Shown here in pieces: positions 16,685 through 24,819 of a stretch of DNA of 64,000 nucleotides (the first letter of the stretch is position 1; the number at the start of each line of letters is the position of its first letter). The notes beneath the pieces were generated by a model. That model searched no databases. It worked only from the letters and a program-made list of their open reading frames with translations, and had not been told where the DNA came from. Both the position numbers and the translations under genes were made by a program. Source of the stretch: an uncultured Bacteroidales bacterium (GTDB lineage: Bacteria > Bacteroidota > Bacteroidia > Bacteroidales > Paludibacteraceae); assembly GCA_902800525.1 (NCBI GenBank), contig CADCEV010000003.1, forward strand, positions 124,001 to 188,000, written 5' to 3'.

Positions 16685-16931
16685 GGTGATTTTTGGACGA
16701 ACTAATAGATATAAATTCGTTTAATTCTTATCTCGTTTCACTCGAACGATTTTTTCGTTTAATTCGCCGTTTTTATTTTTTTTGGATCGTTTTTGGACAT
16801 TTTGGACTAAAAATAAAATTGTCTTTAATTGTCTTTAATTGTTGACCACTAAAAATTCGTTCCCTTTGTGTCCTTTGTGAATGCAAAAATCGCCCCAAAA
16901 CATATTTTTATCACTTTTTCGTGTCAAAAAA
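16685..16931. other. AT-rich stretch without a gene
   Basis: No plausible coding sequence. It contains short direct words (TTTTTGGAC repeated; TTGTCTTTAA twice in tandem near 16820-16840) and TTCGTTTAATTC variants. It may be a decayed or regulatory spacer; nothing further can be supported. Confidence 0.5.
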
Positions 16932-16963
16932 TTTGCATATTCCATTTTTTTGTTGTACCTTTG
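16932..16963 (+). promoter_or_regulatory. promoter of the 114-residue orphan gene
   Basis: TTTG at 16932-16935, 20 bases, TACCTTTG at 16956-16963, then CACCATC. The leader to the ATG at 17119 is about 150 bases. Confidence 0.8.
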
Positions 16964-16986
16964 CACCATCTTTACCTGATCGGAAC

Positions 16987-17020
16987 GACGGTCAAGCGAC
17001 GGTCAAGCGACAGTCAAAGC
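16987..17020 (+). repeat. three tandem 11-12-base repeats in a leader
   Basis: GACGGTCAAGC twice exactly (16987-16997, 16998-17008), then GACAGTCAAAGC. They lie in the likely 5' leader of the gene at 17119. Followed near 17068-17105 by a long AT palindrome-rich tract. Confidence 0.75.
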
Positions 17021-17118
17021 CAACGTAACTTACCGGTAAAGCCCAAAATGAGCCCAAATTTTTATGTAATACTATATTATATATTTATATATAATATACA
17101 TTTTAAAAACCTCTTTTT

Positions 17119-17463
17119 ATGTCAGAAATTAAAACATCCTCAGGCATCGACGAGATTCGCGGCAAAACCAACGGCCGTGACAGCGGCTATTTTTACATGC
17201 GAAACGGCAAACAGTTTTACCGCACACGCGAAGAATCCTACCAGAAAAATCAGTCTCCTCGTCAAAAATGGAACTCCGCCGCTTTTAAATATGCCAACTC
17301 ATACCTCAAACTCCTGACCTCTCCCGAGGCCAAAGCGCAACTCGAGGCCGACTTTGAAGCAGCAAAACACATCGCTTCTAACGGAAAATCGTACTCCACT
17401 TCCCGTGCTTGGAAATTCAACTCTCTCATCCATGATTACAAAGTGGCGCATCCTTTTGAATAA
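17119..17463 (+). CDS. uncharacterised 114-residue protein
   Basis: I do not recognise a characterised family. The protein starts MSEIKTSSGIDEIRGKTNGR, then YFYMRNGKQFYRTREESYQKN and a helical C-terminal half (NSYLKLLTSPEAKAQLEADFEAAKHI). It has no signal peptide or membrane segment and is moderately basic at the N-terminal side. It has its own full promoter and a long leader with tandem repeats, so it is probably a real, separately regulated gene. A competing frame (16868-17317) lacks a fitting start and is rejected. A nucleic-acid or structural role is possible but unsupported. Confidence 0.7.
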   Translation: MSEIKTSSGIDEIRGKTNGRDSGYFYMRNGKQFYRTREESYQKNQSPRQKWNSAAFKYANSYLKLLTSPEAKAQLEADFEAAKHIASNGKSYSTSRAWKFNSLIHDYKVAHPFE

Positions 17464-17550
17464 CTATGCACTAAATACGAGCCTACTTTTCTTCTTGTTG
17501 ATGAAATAAATCTATATTTTGCAAAAAAATCAATAAAAAAGTAAAAAATA

Positions 17551-17582
17551 TTTGCGTATTTCAAAAAAAAGTAGTAACTTTG
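17551..17582 (+). promoter_or_regulatory. promoter of the DUF177-rpmF unit
   Basis: TTTG at 17551-17554, 20 bases, TAACTTTG at 17575-17582. CGATTTT starts at 17587, at the same offset as in four other promoters here. The leader is short, about 12-15 bases. Confidence 0.85.
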
Positions 17583-17599
17583 CACTCGATTTTGCGTCT

Positions 17600-18088
17600 A
17601 TGAGCGAAAATAACCACTATATCATCGATTTGAAGCGCCTTCCTTTAGGCTCGCATTCGTTTGATATTCAGCTAAATGACGATTTCTTCGCTTCCTTGGA
17701 GAAGTCCGAAATACTGAGCGGAACGGTGGACGGCAAAGTGACGCTTAATCTCCGGGAGGAGGACTATCAGCTCAACATAGCGGTTCAAGGAACTGTCTTT
17801 GTTGTGTGTGATAGATGCCTCGACCCCATGCCCCTTGAAATAGTGGATGAGCAAGAAATCTTCTCTGAAGATGAGGAAACGGGCGATGGTGATGAAATCG
17901 TACCTCGTCAATCGTCCAATCGTCAATCTCTTGATCTTTCCTGGCTTGTCTATGAAATAGTAAGTATCAATATTCCGATCGTGCACAGTCACCAGCCGGG
18001 TGAATGCAACCAGCAAATGGAACTTCTCCTCCAATCTCACCTTTGTGCCGAGCCGGATCCCGATGTTGATACGCTGATAAATAACTGA
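17600..18088 (+). CDS. DUF177 / YceD family protein
   Basis: A 162-residue cytoplasmic protein of the DUF177 (YceD) family, which typically precedes rpmF and is linked to 23S rRNA or ribosome metabolism in other organisms. The CDRCLDPM motif near the middle is typical. ATG 17600 is chosen because an in-frame upstream ATG lies at or before the promoter box. A degenerate copy of the ATCGTCAA word repeat is read in frame (about residues 99-110, EIVPRQSSNRQS). rpmF follows after 28 bases, supporting cotranscription. Confidence 0.88.
   Translation: MSENNHYIIDLKRLPLGSHSFDIQLNDDFFASLEKSEILSGTVDGKVTLNLREEDYQLNIAVQGTVFVVCDRCLDPMPLEIVDEQEIFSEDEETGDGDEIVPRQSSNRQSLDLSWLVYEIVSINIPIVHSHQPGECNQQMELLLQSHLCAEPDPDVDTLINN
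17894..17930 (+). repeat. degenerate ATCGTCAA word repeat inside coding sequence
   Basis: Words AATCGTACC, TCGTCAATCG, TCCAATCGTCAATC resemble the arrays at 4791 and 8090 and encode a hydrophilic loop in the DUF177 protein. Confidence 0.55.
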
Positions 18089-18116
18089 ATGGTAAATATT
18101 TAAATTGTAAATAACT

Positions 18117-18299
18117 ATGGCACATCCTAAAAGAAGACAATCACACACCCGTCAAGCGAAACGTCGTACCCATGACGTAGTGAAGGCTCCGACACTGGCT
18201 ACATGCCCGAACTGTGGCGCACTTCACATCTACCACACTGTTTGCCCGTCTTGTGGCTATTACCGTGGTAAGTTGGCAATCGAACAAGCTGAAGCTTAA
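18117..18299 (+). CDS. rpmF: 50S ribosomal protein L32
   Basis: A 60-residue ribosomal protein starting MAHPKRRQSHTRQAKRRTHD. The four zinc-ribbon cysteines are present (CPNCG and CPSCG), so this is the zinc-binding form. It follows the DUF177 gene in the conserved order. The 151-base gap after it holds GAAAGG-type words and a GC hairpin at 18376-18391 (GCGTGC-GTGA-GCACGC) with no T-run. Confidence 0.96.
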   Translation: MAHPKRRQSHTRQAKRRTHDVVKAPTLATCPNCGALHIYHTVCPSCGYYRGKLAIEQAEA

Positions 18300-18450
18300 T
18301 GGGAAATGGAAAGGTAAGAACGAAAGGTGAAAGGAGTATTTGTATTCCTTTTGCCTTTTTACCTTACTAAATTAAGCGTGCGTGAGCACGCGCGTGACCC
18401 GTGAGGGCCACCTCGGAAATTTATCTATCAACATTTAAAATTCTAAATTG

Positions 18451-19515
18451 ATGTACAACAATTCCAACAATGAAGGTGAACGCAGACCACGTCCGCGTTT
18501 CCATCGTGAAGGAGAGCCTGTTTCGGCTCGTCCTCGTTTCACTCGTGAAGGCGGATCATACTCCGAGCGCCCTGCTTATGGAGACCGTCCCCAACGTTCT
18601 TTTAACGGCGAACGTCAGCAACGTTCTTTTAATGGCGAGCGTCCGCAGCGTTCTTTCAACGGCGAGCGTCCGCAGAGACCCTTTAACGGCGATTTCTCGG
18701 AGCGCCCGAACCGTCCTTTCGGCGGCAAACCTAAACGTAACAACGGACTCTATTCGGCTCGTAAACAGCAAACCTATCGTGAGCAACACGAAGACCCGAC
18801 GAAGCCTATTCGTCTTAATAAATACTTGGCAAACGCTGGTATTTGCTCGCGCCGCGAAGCAGATGATTTTATTCAGGCAGGCGTAATCACCGTCAATGGT
18901 GTAACCGCTGATAACCTGGGTGTTAAAGTGCTTCCGACCGATGATATCCGTTTCCATAACCAACCGGTTCGTCGTGAGCGAAAGGTCTATATCCTCCTCA
19001 ATAAACCGAAGAATACGGTAACCACCACGGATGATCCCCAAGAGCGTCACACGGTGATCGACATCGTTCGTAACGCCTGTGCGGAGCGTATCTATCCGGT
19101 GGGACGTCTGGACCGTAACACGACCGGCGTCCTCCTCCTCACCAACGATGGGGACTTGGCTGCCAAACTGACGCACCCGAAGTTCCATAAGAAGAAGATC
19201 TATGCCGTTACGCTGGATCGCGACTTGGACGAGGTGGACGAGGCTATCGTTCGCGCAGGTGTTGTGCTGGATGATGAACGTATCATTCCGGACGCACTTG
19301 AGTTCCCGAAAGAGGATCGCCGCCACATCGGCTTGGAGATTCACTCCGGTCAAAACCGTGTCGTACGCCGTATTTTTGAGAAAGTCGGCTATAAAGTGGT
19401 GAACCTTGACCGTGTTTCCTTTGCCGGACTTACCAAAAAGAACGTGAGCCGGGGCAAATACCGCTTCCTCACATCGAAAGAAGTAGCTATGCTCCATATG
19501 GGAGCTTTTGAATAA
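18451..19515 (+). CDS. RluB/RsuA-family pseudouridine synthase
   Basis: A 354-residue enzyme converting uridine to pseudouridine in rRNA. The N-terminal ~110 residues are low-complexity, Arg/Gly-rich with RSFNGERPQ repeats, likely disordered and RNA-binding. Next come an S4 domain (RLNKYLANAGICSRREADDFI) and the catalytic domain with the Asp motif GRLDRNTTGVLLLTNDGD. Large-subunit RluB-type activity is more likely than RsuA by organisation, but not certain. Start is ATG 18451; the codon before it is TTG. Confidence 0.88.
   Translation: MYNNSNNEGERRPRPRFHREGEPVSARPRFTREGGSYSERPAYGDRPQRSFNGERQQRSFNGERPQRSFNGERPQRPFNGDFSERPNRPFGGKPKRNNGLYSARKQQTYREQHEDPTKPIRLNKYLANAGICSRREADDFIQAGVITVNGVTADNLGVKVLPTDDIRFHNQPVRRERKVYILLNKPKNTVTTTDDPQERHTVIDIVRNACAERIYPVGRLDRNTTGVLLLTNDGDLAAKLTHPKFHKKKIYAVTLDRDLDEVDEAIVRAGVVLDDERIIPDALEFPKEDRRHIGLEIHSGQNRVVRRIFEKVGYKVVNLDRVSFAGLTKKNVSRGKYRFLTSKEVAMLHMGAFE
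18595..18696 (+). repeat. 27-base coding tandem repeat
   Basis: Units start at 18595, 18622 and 18649, with a partial fourth from 18676, each encoding RSFNGER(P/Q)Q. Copies differ at silent positions, so it is not a fresh slippage product, but it can vary in copy number. Confidence 0.8.
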
Positions 19516-19517
19516 GA

Positions 19518-20366
19518 ATGAGCGAGAATAAATGGGATTTGGAAATCACACCCCGCGATAAACTGCTGGCGGTGGATTGGAAAGAAATATGGCGTTACCG
19601 CGACATGTTCGTCTTGTTCGTGGAGCGCAATTTCCGCACGGCCTATAAACAGACTATCTTGGGTCCGCTGTGGTTTATCATCACGCCGGTACTCTCCGTC
19701 ATCGTCTATGTGACGGTGTTCGGCGGTATCGCGAATATACCCACGGACGGTGTGCCTCCGATCCTGTTTTACCTCCTCGGTATATCTGTCTGGGGCTATT
19801 TCTCTTCATGTCTCAGCTCTACGTCGAACTCGTTCGTCTCGAACGCAGACATCTTCGGAAAGGTCTATTTCCCGAGAATCATCATGCCTCTTGTGGCGGT
19901 GACGACTAATCTGCTCACGTTTGCTATCCAGCTGGCTATCTTTGCGGCATTCTATATCTATTATGTCGCAACAGGTACCGAACTGGTCATTCATTGGCAG
20001 ATTGTCCTCTTCCCGCTTCTTATTGTTCTGCTGGCTTTTATGGCAGTGGGCTTCGGTATGATTTTCTCGTCCATGACCACCAAATACCGCGACTTGCAGA
20101 TCATGCTGGCGAAGATCATCTCCCTCTGGGTCTATATCACCCCGGTGATCTATCCGCTCAGTATGGTCACAAACCCCAAGTTACACTTGGCTATGTCGCT
20201 CAATCCGGTCACGCCGGTGATGGAGGCGATCAAGTACTCGCTCCTCGGGCAAGGTCAGTTCTCCTGGCTCTGGCTCGGTTACAGCGCAGCGTTTACTCTC
20301 ATCCTCCTCATCTTCGGCCTGATGTTGTTTAACAAAGTGCAAAAGTCCTTTATGGATACGGTGTAA
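19518..20366 (+). CDS. ABC-2 type polysaccharide export permease (first of two)
   Basis: Inner-membrane permease of 282 residues with six predicted helices, Wzm/TagG type. RNFRTAYKQTILGPLWFIITP near the N-terminus is the family's typical amphipathic entry. Such permeases export O-antigen or other undecaprenyl-linked glycans with an ATPase (Wzt). It starts two bases after the pseudouridine synthase stop. The next gene is a close paralogue and no ATPase gene is adjacent, so the pair may form a heterodimer served by an ATPase encoded elsewhere; that is inference. Confidence 0.88.
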   Translation: MSENKWDLEITPRDKLLAVDWKEIWRYRDMFVLFVERNFRTAYKQTILGPLWFIITPVLSVIVYVTVFGGIANIPTDGVPPILFYLLGISVWGYFSSCLSSTSNSFVSNADIFGKVYFPRIIMPLVAVTTNLLTFAIQLAIFAAFYIYYVATGTELVIHWQIVLFPLLIVLLAFMAVGFGMIFSSMTTKYRDLQIMLAKIISLWVYITPVIYPLSMVTNPKLHLAMSLNPVTPVMEAIKYSLLGQGQFSWLWLGYSAAFTLILLIFGLMLFNKVQKSFMDTV

Positions 20367-20367
20367 T

Positions 20368-21225
20368 ATGGCAAATACTCAAGAAAATTACTGGACAACA
20401 GAGATTTCGCCGACAACCTTTTCCAAGGGACTCGGCTTGAAAGAACTATGGGCTAAGAAATACCTCATTTGGCTCTTCATTAAACGTGACATTACCGTCC
20501 AGTTTAAGCAGACCATCTTTGGTATGGGGTGGTATTTTATCTCGCCCCTTTTCTCGATGTTCATGTACATCGTGGTCTTTGGCCGCATTGCCGGTATTCC
20601 GACGGATGATATACCTCAGCCGGTCTTTTACCTCTCCGGTATCTGCCTTTGGGAGTATTTCTCGGAGTGTCTTACGGCGGTTTCCAATACCTTCCAGACG
20701 AACGCAGGCCTCTTCGGAAAGGTCTATTTCCCGAGGCTGGTGTCGCCGGTATCGGTTGTGGCGTCCAAACTCTTCCGTTTCTCGCTCCAACTCGGTACCT
20801 TCGTGATCGTGTATCTGCTCTTTGTTTTCAAAGGAGTACACTTGCGTCCAAACGGGTATCTCCTTTTGTTCCCGGTGCTGATTCTGATGATTCAATGTCT
20901 GGCGTTGGGTTTGGGACTCATCGTCTCTTCCCTGACTACCAAGTATCGTGACCTGACCAATTTCTTCGGTGTCTTTGTATCCCTCTGGATGTACGCAACG
21001 CCGATCGTTTATCCGCTCAGTTATGTCACGAACCCCACACTCCATAAGATCATGCTCTTTAACCCGATGACGGCGATCATCGAGACTTTCAAATATGGCG
21101 CTTACGGAGCGGGACAGTTCTCTTGGACTTCTCTCGGCTATTCGGCAATCATCATCTTTGTGCTCCTTATCACTGGTATCGCGATGTTTAACCGCAAGCA
21201 AAAGTCTTTCATAGACACTATCTGA
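20368..21225 (+). CDS. ABC-2 type polysaccharide export permease (second of two)
   Basis: A 285-residue paralogue of the preceding permease with the same order of motifs (KRDITVQFKQTIFGMGWYFI, GLFGKVYFPRLVSPV, SSLTTKYRDL, TPIVYPLSYVTNPTLH). It begins one base after the upstream stop, so the two are coupled. Its N-terminus carries an extra conserved-looking segment (TTEISPTTFSKGLGLKELWAKK). Divergence between copies is clear, so this is an old duplication and not a recent one. The exported polymer is unknown. Confidence 0.88.
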   Translation: MANTQENYWTTEISPTTFSKGLGLKELWAKKYLIWLFIKRDITVQFKQTIFGMGWYFISPLFSMFMYIVVFGRIAGIPTDDIPQPVFYLSGICLWEYFSECLTAVSNTFQTNAGLFGKVYFPRLVSPVSVVASKLFRFSLQLGTFVIVYLLFVFKGVHLRPNGYLLLFPVLILMIQCLALGLGLIVSSLTTKYRDLTNFFGVFVSLWMYATPIVYPLSYVTNPTLHKIMLFNPMTAIIETFKYGAYGAGQFSWTSLGYSAIIIFVLLITGIAMFNRKQKSFIDTI

Positions 21226-21228
21226 TAT

Positions 21229-22386
21229 ATGCAACTCTCCCAACGAGTACAGAATATCTCTGCCTCGCAAAGCCTCGTTATGGCGGCGCGGGCGAAAGAG
21301 ATGAAAGCCTCCGGCATCGATGTGATCAGTATGTCGCTCGGCGAGCCGGATTTCGATACGCCGCTTCATATCCGCCGTGCCGCGCAGGAGGCAATCGATA
21401 ACCATTTCTCCCACTACGGACCCGTTCCCGGCATCCCTTCTCTAAGAGAAGCAATCGCTAATAATTATCAATCCTCAATTGTCAATTATCAATTCTCGGA
21501 CGTCATCGTCTCCGTGGGAGCGAAGATGGCGATTTACAATGCGATCCAGACGGTGATTAACCCTGGTGATGAAGTGATCATTCCTATGCCTTCTTGGGTG
21601 AGTTATACCGAAATGGTCAAGCTGGCGGAAGGAACTGTAGTGCCTGTAGAAACGACCTTTGAAGAGAACTACTGTCTCACGCCCGCTAAACTGCGTGCAG
21701 CCCTCACGCCGCGAACAAGAATGATCATCCTCTGTTCGCCCAATAACCCCACAGGCTCGGTCTATACCCGTGCGCAACTGGAAGAACTGATAGCCGTCCT
21801 TCGGGATTTTCCCGAAGTAACGATCCTCTCTGATGAGATATACAACGCACTCGTCTATGACGTGGAAGCGCCTTCTTTGGCATCCTTCCCGGAACTCGCC
21901 GACAGGCTCGTCATCATCAACGGGGTCAGCAAGTCGTACGCCATGACAGGCTATAGAATAGGGTGGTTGCTTTGCAAAAACAAAGCCTTCATCGCGGCTT
22001 GCACACGTCTCCAGGGCCAGCAACTCACATGTGCCACTATGGTCGCACAGAAAGCTGCCGAAGCGGCTTTAACCGGTTCACAAGACTGCGTAAAAGAAAT
22101 GCGGCAGGTCTTTGCAAACCGCCGCGAACTTATTTGCCGTCTGGCTTCAGAAATACCCGGTTTCAAGTTCCGTGAGTCCCAAGGTGCGTTCTATCTCTTC
22201 CCGGACGTCAGTGCCATAGGCTCCGGCGATGAAGTGGCGGAACTTCTGTTGGACAAAGCCCATGTGGCGGTTGTTTCCGGCTCTGCGTTCGGCTGTCCGT
22301 CTTGTATCCGCCTGTCCTATGCCATCTCTACCGAAGAGATCACCGAAGCCCTCCGCCGCATCAAATCCGTCTTGACGCATAATTGA
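21229..22386 (+). CDS. class I/II aminotransferase, AspC-like
   Basis: PLP-dependent aminotransferase of 385 residues, fold type I, group I-gamma like bacterial aspartate aminotransferases. SLGEPDFDTP, CSPNNPTGSVY and the PLP-lysine region INGVSKSYAMTGYRIGWLL are intact. The substrate is probably aspartate/2-oxoglutarate, but related enzymes differ. Residues about 78-90 (NNYQSSIVNYQFSD) are encoded by an in-frame AATTATCAATT word repeat. It starts three bases after the permease stop. A terminator hairpin follows, ending this transcription unit. Confidence 0.88.
   Translation: MQLSQRVQNISASQSLVMAARAKEMKASGIDVISMSLGEPDFDTPLHIRRAAQEAIDNHFSHYGPVPGIPSLREAIANNYQSSIVNYQFSDVIVSVGAKMAIYNAIQTVINPGDEVIIPMPSWVSYTEMVKLAEGTVVPVETTFEENYCLTPAKLRAALTPRTRMIILCSPNNPTGSVYTRAQLEELIAVLRDFPEVTILSDEIYNALVYDVEAPSLASFPELADRLVIINGVSKSYAMTGYRIGWLLCKNKAFIAACTRLQGQQLTCATMVAQKAAEAALTGSQDCVKEMRQVFANRRELICRLASEIPGFKFRESQGAFYLFPDVSAIGSGDEVAELLLDKAHVAVVSGSAFGCPSCIRLSYAISTEEITEALRRIKSVLTHN
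21461..21497 (+). repeat. AATTATCAATT-type word repeat inside coding sequence
   Basis: Words ATTATCAATC, CTCAATTGTC, AATTATCAATT in tandem, read in frame in the aminotransferase. It is nearly the same array as the glnA-glmS spacer at 24784-24819. Confidence 0.75.
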
Positions 22387-22454
22387 CGATCCAGACCTCA
22401 CGCGCACACGTGCGTAAAATATAAGGTATATCCTCTCTCTAGGATAAATCCGAT

Positions 22455-22480
22455 AAAAGAGCTCATTTGGGCTCTTTTTT
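22455..22480 (+). terminator. intrinsic terminator before glnA
   Basis: AAAAGAGC / GCTCTTTT hairpin followed by a T-run, between the aminotransferase and the glnA promoter. Confidence 0.8.
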
Positions 22481-22500
22481 CTATAAAAAATGAAAAATTA

Positions 22501-22532
22501 TTTGCATATATCAAAAAAAAGTTGTACCTTTG
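22501..22532 (+). promoter_or_regulatory. promoter of glnA
   Basis: TTTG at 22501-22504, 20 bases, TACCTTTG at 22525-22532, and CGATTTT starting at 22537. It probably drives glnA-glmS-ddh. Confidence 0.85.
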
Positions 22533-22584
22533 CGGTCGATTTTGAAATTTAATCGGATTGAAAACAAAAAATAACGTCAAAAGT

Positions 22585-24786
22585 ATGAGTAATATTCGTT
22601 TTGAAGCGTTAAAAAACGCTTTTGAGCACCAAAAAGAGGTACAAAAGGACAAATGTCAAACAGCAAATGACAAAAGAGTCAAAGACTATTTCGCGACTGA
22701 TGTCTTCACTCGTGAGAAAATGAAGGAGTATATCTCCGCGGAAGTGTTGGAACAATTGTTTGACGATGTGGACAATGGTCGCACTATCCATCGTGACATC
22801 GCTTCGGTCGTAGCCATCGGTATCCGTAAATGGGCGGTGGAGCACGGTGCTACGCATTTCACCCACTGGTTTCAGCCCCTCACCGGTGGCACAGCGGAGA
22901 AGCATGATGCGTTCTTCACCCTCAAGAACGGCGTACTCATGGAGGAGTTTAGCGGTGACAGTCTCTATCAACAGGAGCCTGATGCTTCCTCTTTCCCCAA
23001 TGGGGGCATTCGTAACACCTTCGAAGCCCGCGGCTACTCCGCGTGGGATCCGTCAAGCCCTGTTTTCCTCATCGGAGACACACTTTGTATCCCGACGGTT
23101 TTTGTGGCATATACTGGTGAAGCATTAGATTACAAAACACCGCTAATCCGTTCCACGGCAGCACTTTGTCACGCAGCCCGCGAAGTGTGCGCGTATTTCG
23201 ATAAACAGGTCAAGCACGTGCACGCGAACCTCGGGTGGGAGCAGGAGTACTTCTTAGTGGACGAAGCGCTCTATAATGCGCGACCGGACCTGATGCTCAC
23301 AGGCCGCACACTCATGGGACATAACAGCGCGAAGAGCCAGCAGCTCGAGGATCATTATTTTGGTGCAATCCCCGCACGCGTCCTGGCGTTCATGCGAGAA
23401 CTCGAATACGAAGCACTCAAAGCCGGAATCCCTGTCCGCACACGGCATAATGAGGTGGCCCCGAATCAGTTTGAAATGGCACCTATATACGAAGATGTCA
23501 ATTTGGCAAATGACCATAACCTGCTCGTAATGAGCATCATGGAGCGTGTGGCGGAGAAACATCATTTCCGCGTTCTGCTGCACGAGAAACCCTATGCCGG
23601 GGTCAACGGTAGCGGCAAACATTGCAACTGGTCAATGGAGACCAACACCGGAATCAACCTTCTGGCGCCGGGTAAGAACCCCTATCAAAACCTCCAGTTC
23701 ATCACTTTCCTTGTGAACGTCCTCATGGCGGTACATCGTCATAACGGACTCCTCAAAGCCTCCATCGTCTCTGCGACAAATGAACATCGTCTGGGAGCGA
23801 ACGAAGCACCTCCGGCTATCATCTCCGTCTTCCTCGGCAAGCAGATCACCGAGGTGCTCGACAAATTGGAAAACGCTTCGGCGGAAGAGGCTATCATCAT
23901 CAATGCCAAGAAAGAGATGAAACTTGGTGTGGCAAATATCCCGGAGATCCTCCTCGATAACACCGACCGAAACCGCACATCACCTTTCGCGTTCACAGGT
24001 AACCGTTTCGAGTTCCGCGCGGTGGGCTCTTCGGCTAACTGCGGAGCCGCGATGTTGGCGCTCAATGCCGCCGTGGCGGAGCAGCTCATGCTCTTCAAAG
24101 CCGAAGTGGATGCGCGTATCGAAAAAGGCGAAGCCAAAGAGCGGGTGCTCTTCGATGTGATAAAGAAATATATCGTTTCCTGCAAGGCGATTCGTTTTGA
24201 CGGTAACGGTTACAGCGACGAATGGAAAACCGAAGCGGCGCACCGCGGTTTGGACTGCGAGACCTCCGTGCCTCTCATCATCGACCGTTATTTGGCGCCC
24301 GAATCCATCAAGATGTTCGGCGTGACCAACGTCCTCAACGAAGCGGAACTGCACAGCCGCAGTGAGGTCAAATGGGAGACGTACGTTAAGAAACTGCAGA
24401 TCGAGAGCCGCGTCATGGGCGACTTGGTCATTAATCATGTGCTTCCTGCCGCCAAACGATACCAGACGATGTTACTCCAGAACGTACTTGCTGTCAAACA
24501 GGTCTTCTCTGCCGATGAGACTGCTTCGCTCAATGAGATGGACTATAACATTATCAAGCAGTTGGAACATCACTCCGGTGCTATCTATGCCGGTGTGGAA
24601 GCCATGACCGAAGCGCGTCACAAGGCGAATCGTCAGCTCGATGAGCGTTCCAAAGCCATCGCTTACCACGACACCGTCCTGCCCCTCATGGCGGATATCC
24701 GTGAGCACGCTGACGCCCTCGAACTCATCGTGGATGACGAACTATGGACCCTCCCCAAATACAGAGAATTGCTGTTTATTCACTAA
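22585..24786 (+). CDS. glnA: glutamine synthetase, type III
   Basis: Makes glutamine from glutamate, ammonia and ATP. The 733-residue length is that of type III (GlnN) synthetases common in Bacteroidota, much longer than type I. The stretches FTHWFQPLTGGTAEKHD, GVNGSGKHCNWSM and FAFTGNRFEFRAVGSSANC match the type III core. ATG 22585 (MSNIRFEALKN) is preferred; an upstream TTG would add nine residues. glmS, which consumes glutamine, follows after a 33-base repeat spacer, a sensible metabolic pairing. Confidence 0.95.
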   Translation: MSNIRFEALKNAFEHQKEVQKDKCQTANDKRVKDYFATDVFTREKMKEYISAEVLEQLFDDVDNGRTIHRDIASVVAIGIRKWAVEHGATHFTHWFQPLTGGTAEKHDAFFTLKNGVLMEEFSGDSLYQQEPDASSFPNGGIRNTFEARGYSAWDPSSPVFLIGDTLCIPTVFVAYTGEALDYKTPLIRSTAALCHAAREVCAYFDKQVKHVHANLGWEQEYFLVDEALYNARPDLMLTGRTLMGHNSAKSQQLEDHYFGAIPARVLAFMRELEYEALKAGIPVRTRHNEVAPNQFEMAPIYEDVNLANDHNLLVMSIMERVAEKHHFRVLLHEKPYAGVNGSGKHCNWSMETNTGINLLAPGKNPYQNLQFITFLVNVLMAVHRHNGLLKASIVSATNEHRLGANEAPPAIISVFLGKQITEVLDKLENASAEEAIIINAKKEMKLGVANIPEILLDNTDRNRTSPFAFTGNRFEFRAVGSSANCGAAMLALNAAVAEQLMLFKAEVDARIEKGEAKERVLFDVIKKYIVSCKAIRFDGNGYSDEWKTEAAHRGLDCETSVPLIIDRYLAPESIKMFGVTNVLNEAELHSRSEVKWETYVKKLQIESRVMGDLVINHVLPAAKRYQTMLLQNVLAVKQVFSADETASLNEMDYNIIKQLEHHSGAIYAGVEAMTEARHKANRQLDERSKAIAYHDTVLPLMADIREHADALELIVDDELWTLPKYRELLFIH

Positions 24787-24819
24787 TTATCAATTATCAA
24801 TTGTCAATTATCAATTATC
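24784..24819 (+). repeat. AATTATCAATT-type spacer repeat between glnA and glmS
   Basis: The spacer is entirely TAATTATCAATTATCAATTG-like words ending at the glmS ATG. Confidence 0.8.

Noticed and set aside
16868-17317. 149-codon frame overlapping the orphan gene
   Set aside because: It starts upstream of the promoter boxes and has a Phe/Tyr-rich, AT-driven translation.
18376-18391. Terminator after rpmF
   Set aside because: The GC hairpin has no T-run and the same-strand genes continue closely; recorded only as a hairpin.
21461-21497. Assembly artefact joining a spacer into a gene
   Set aside because: The reading frame is kept on both sides and similar in-frame arrays occur in three other genes, so a single assembly error is unlikely.
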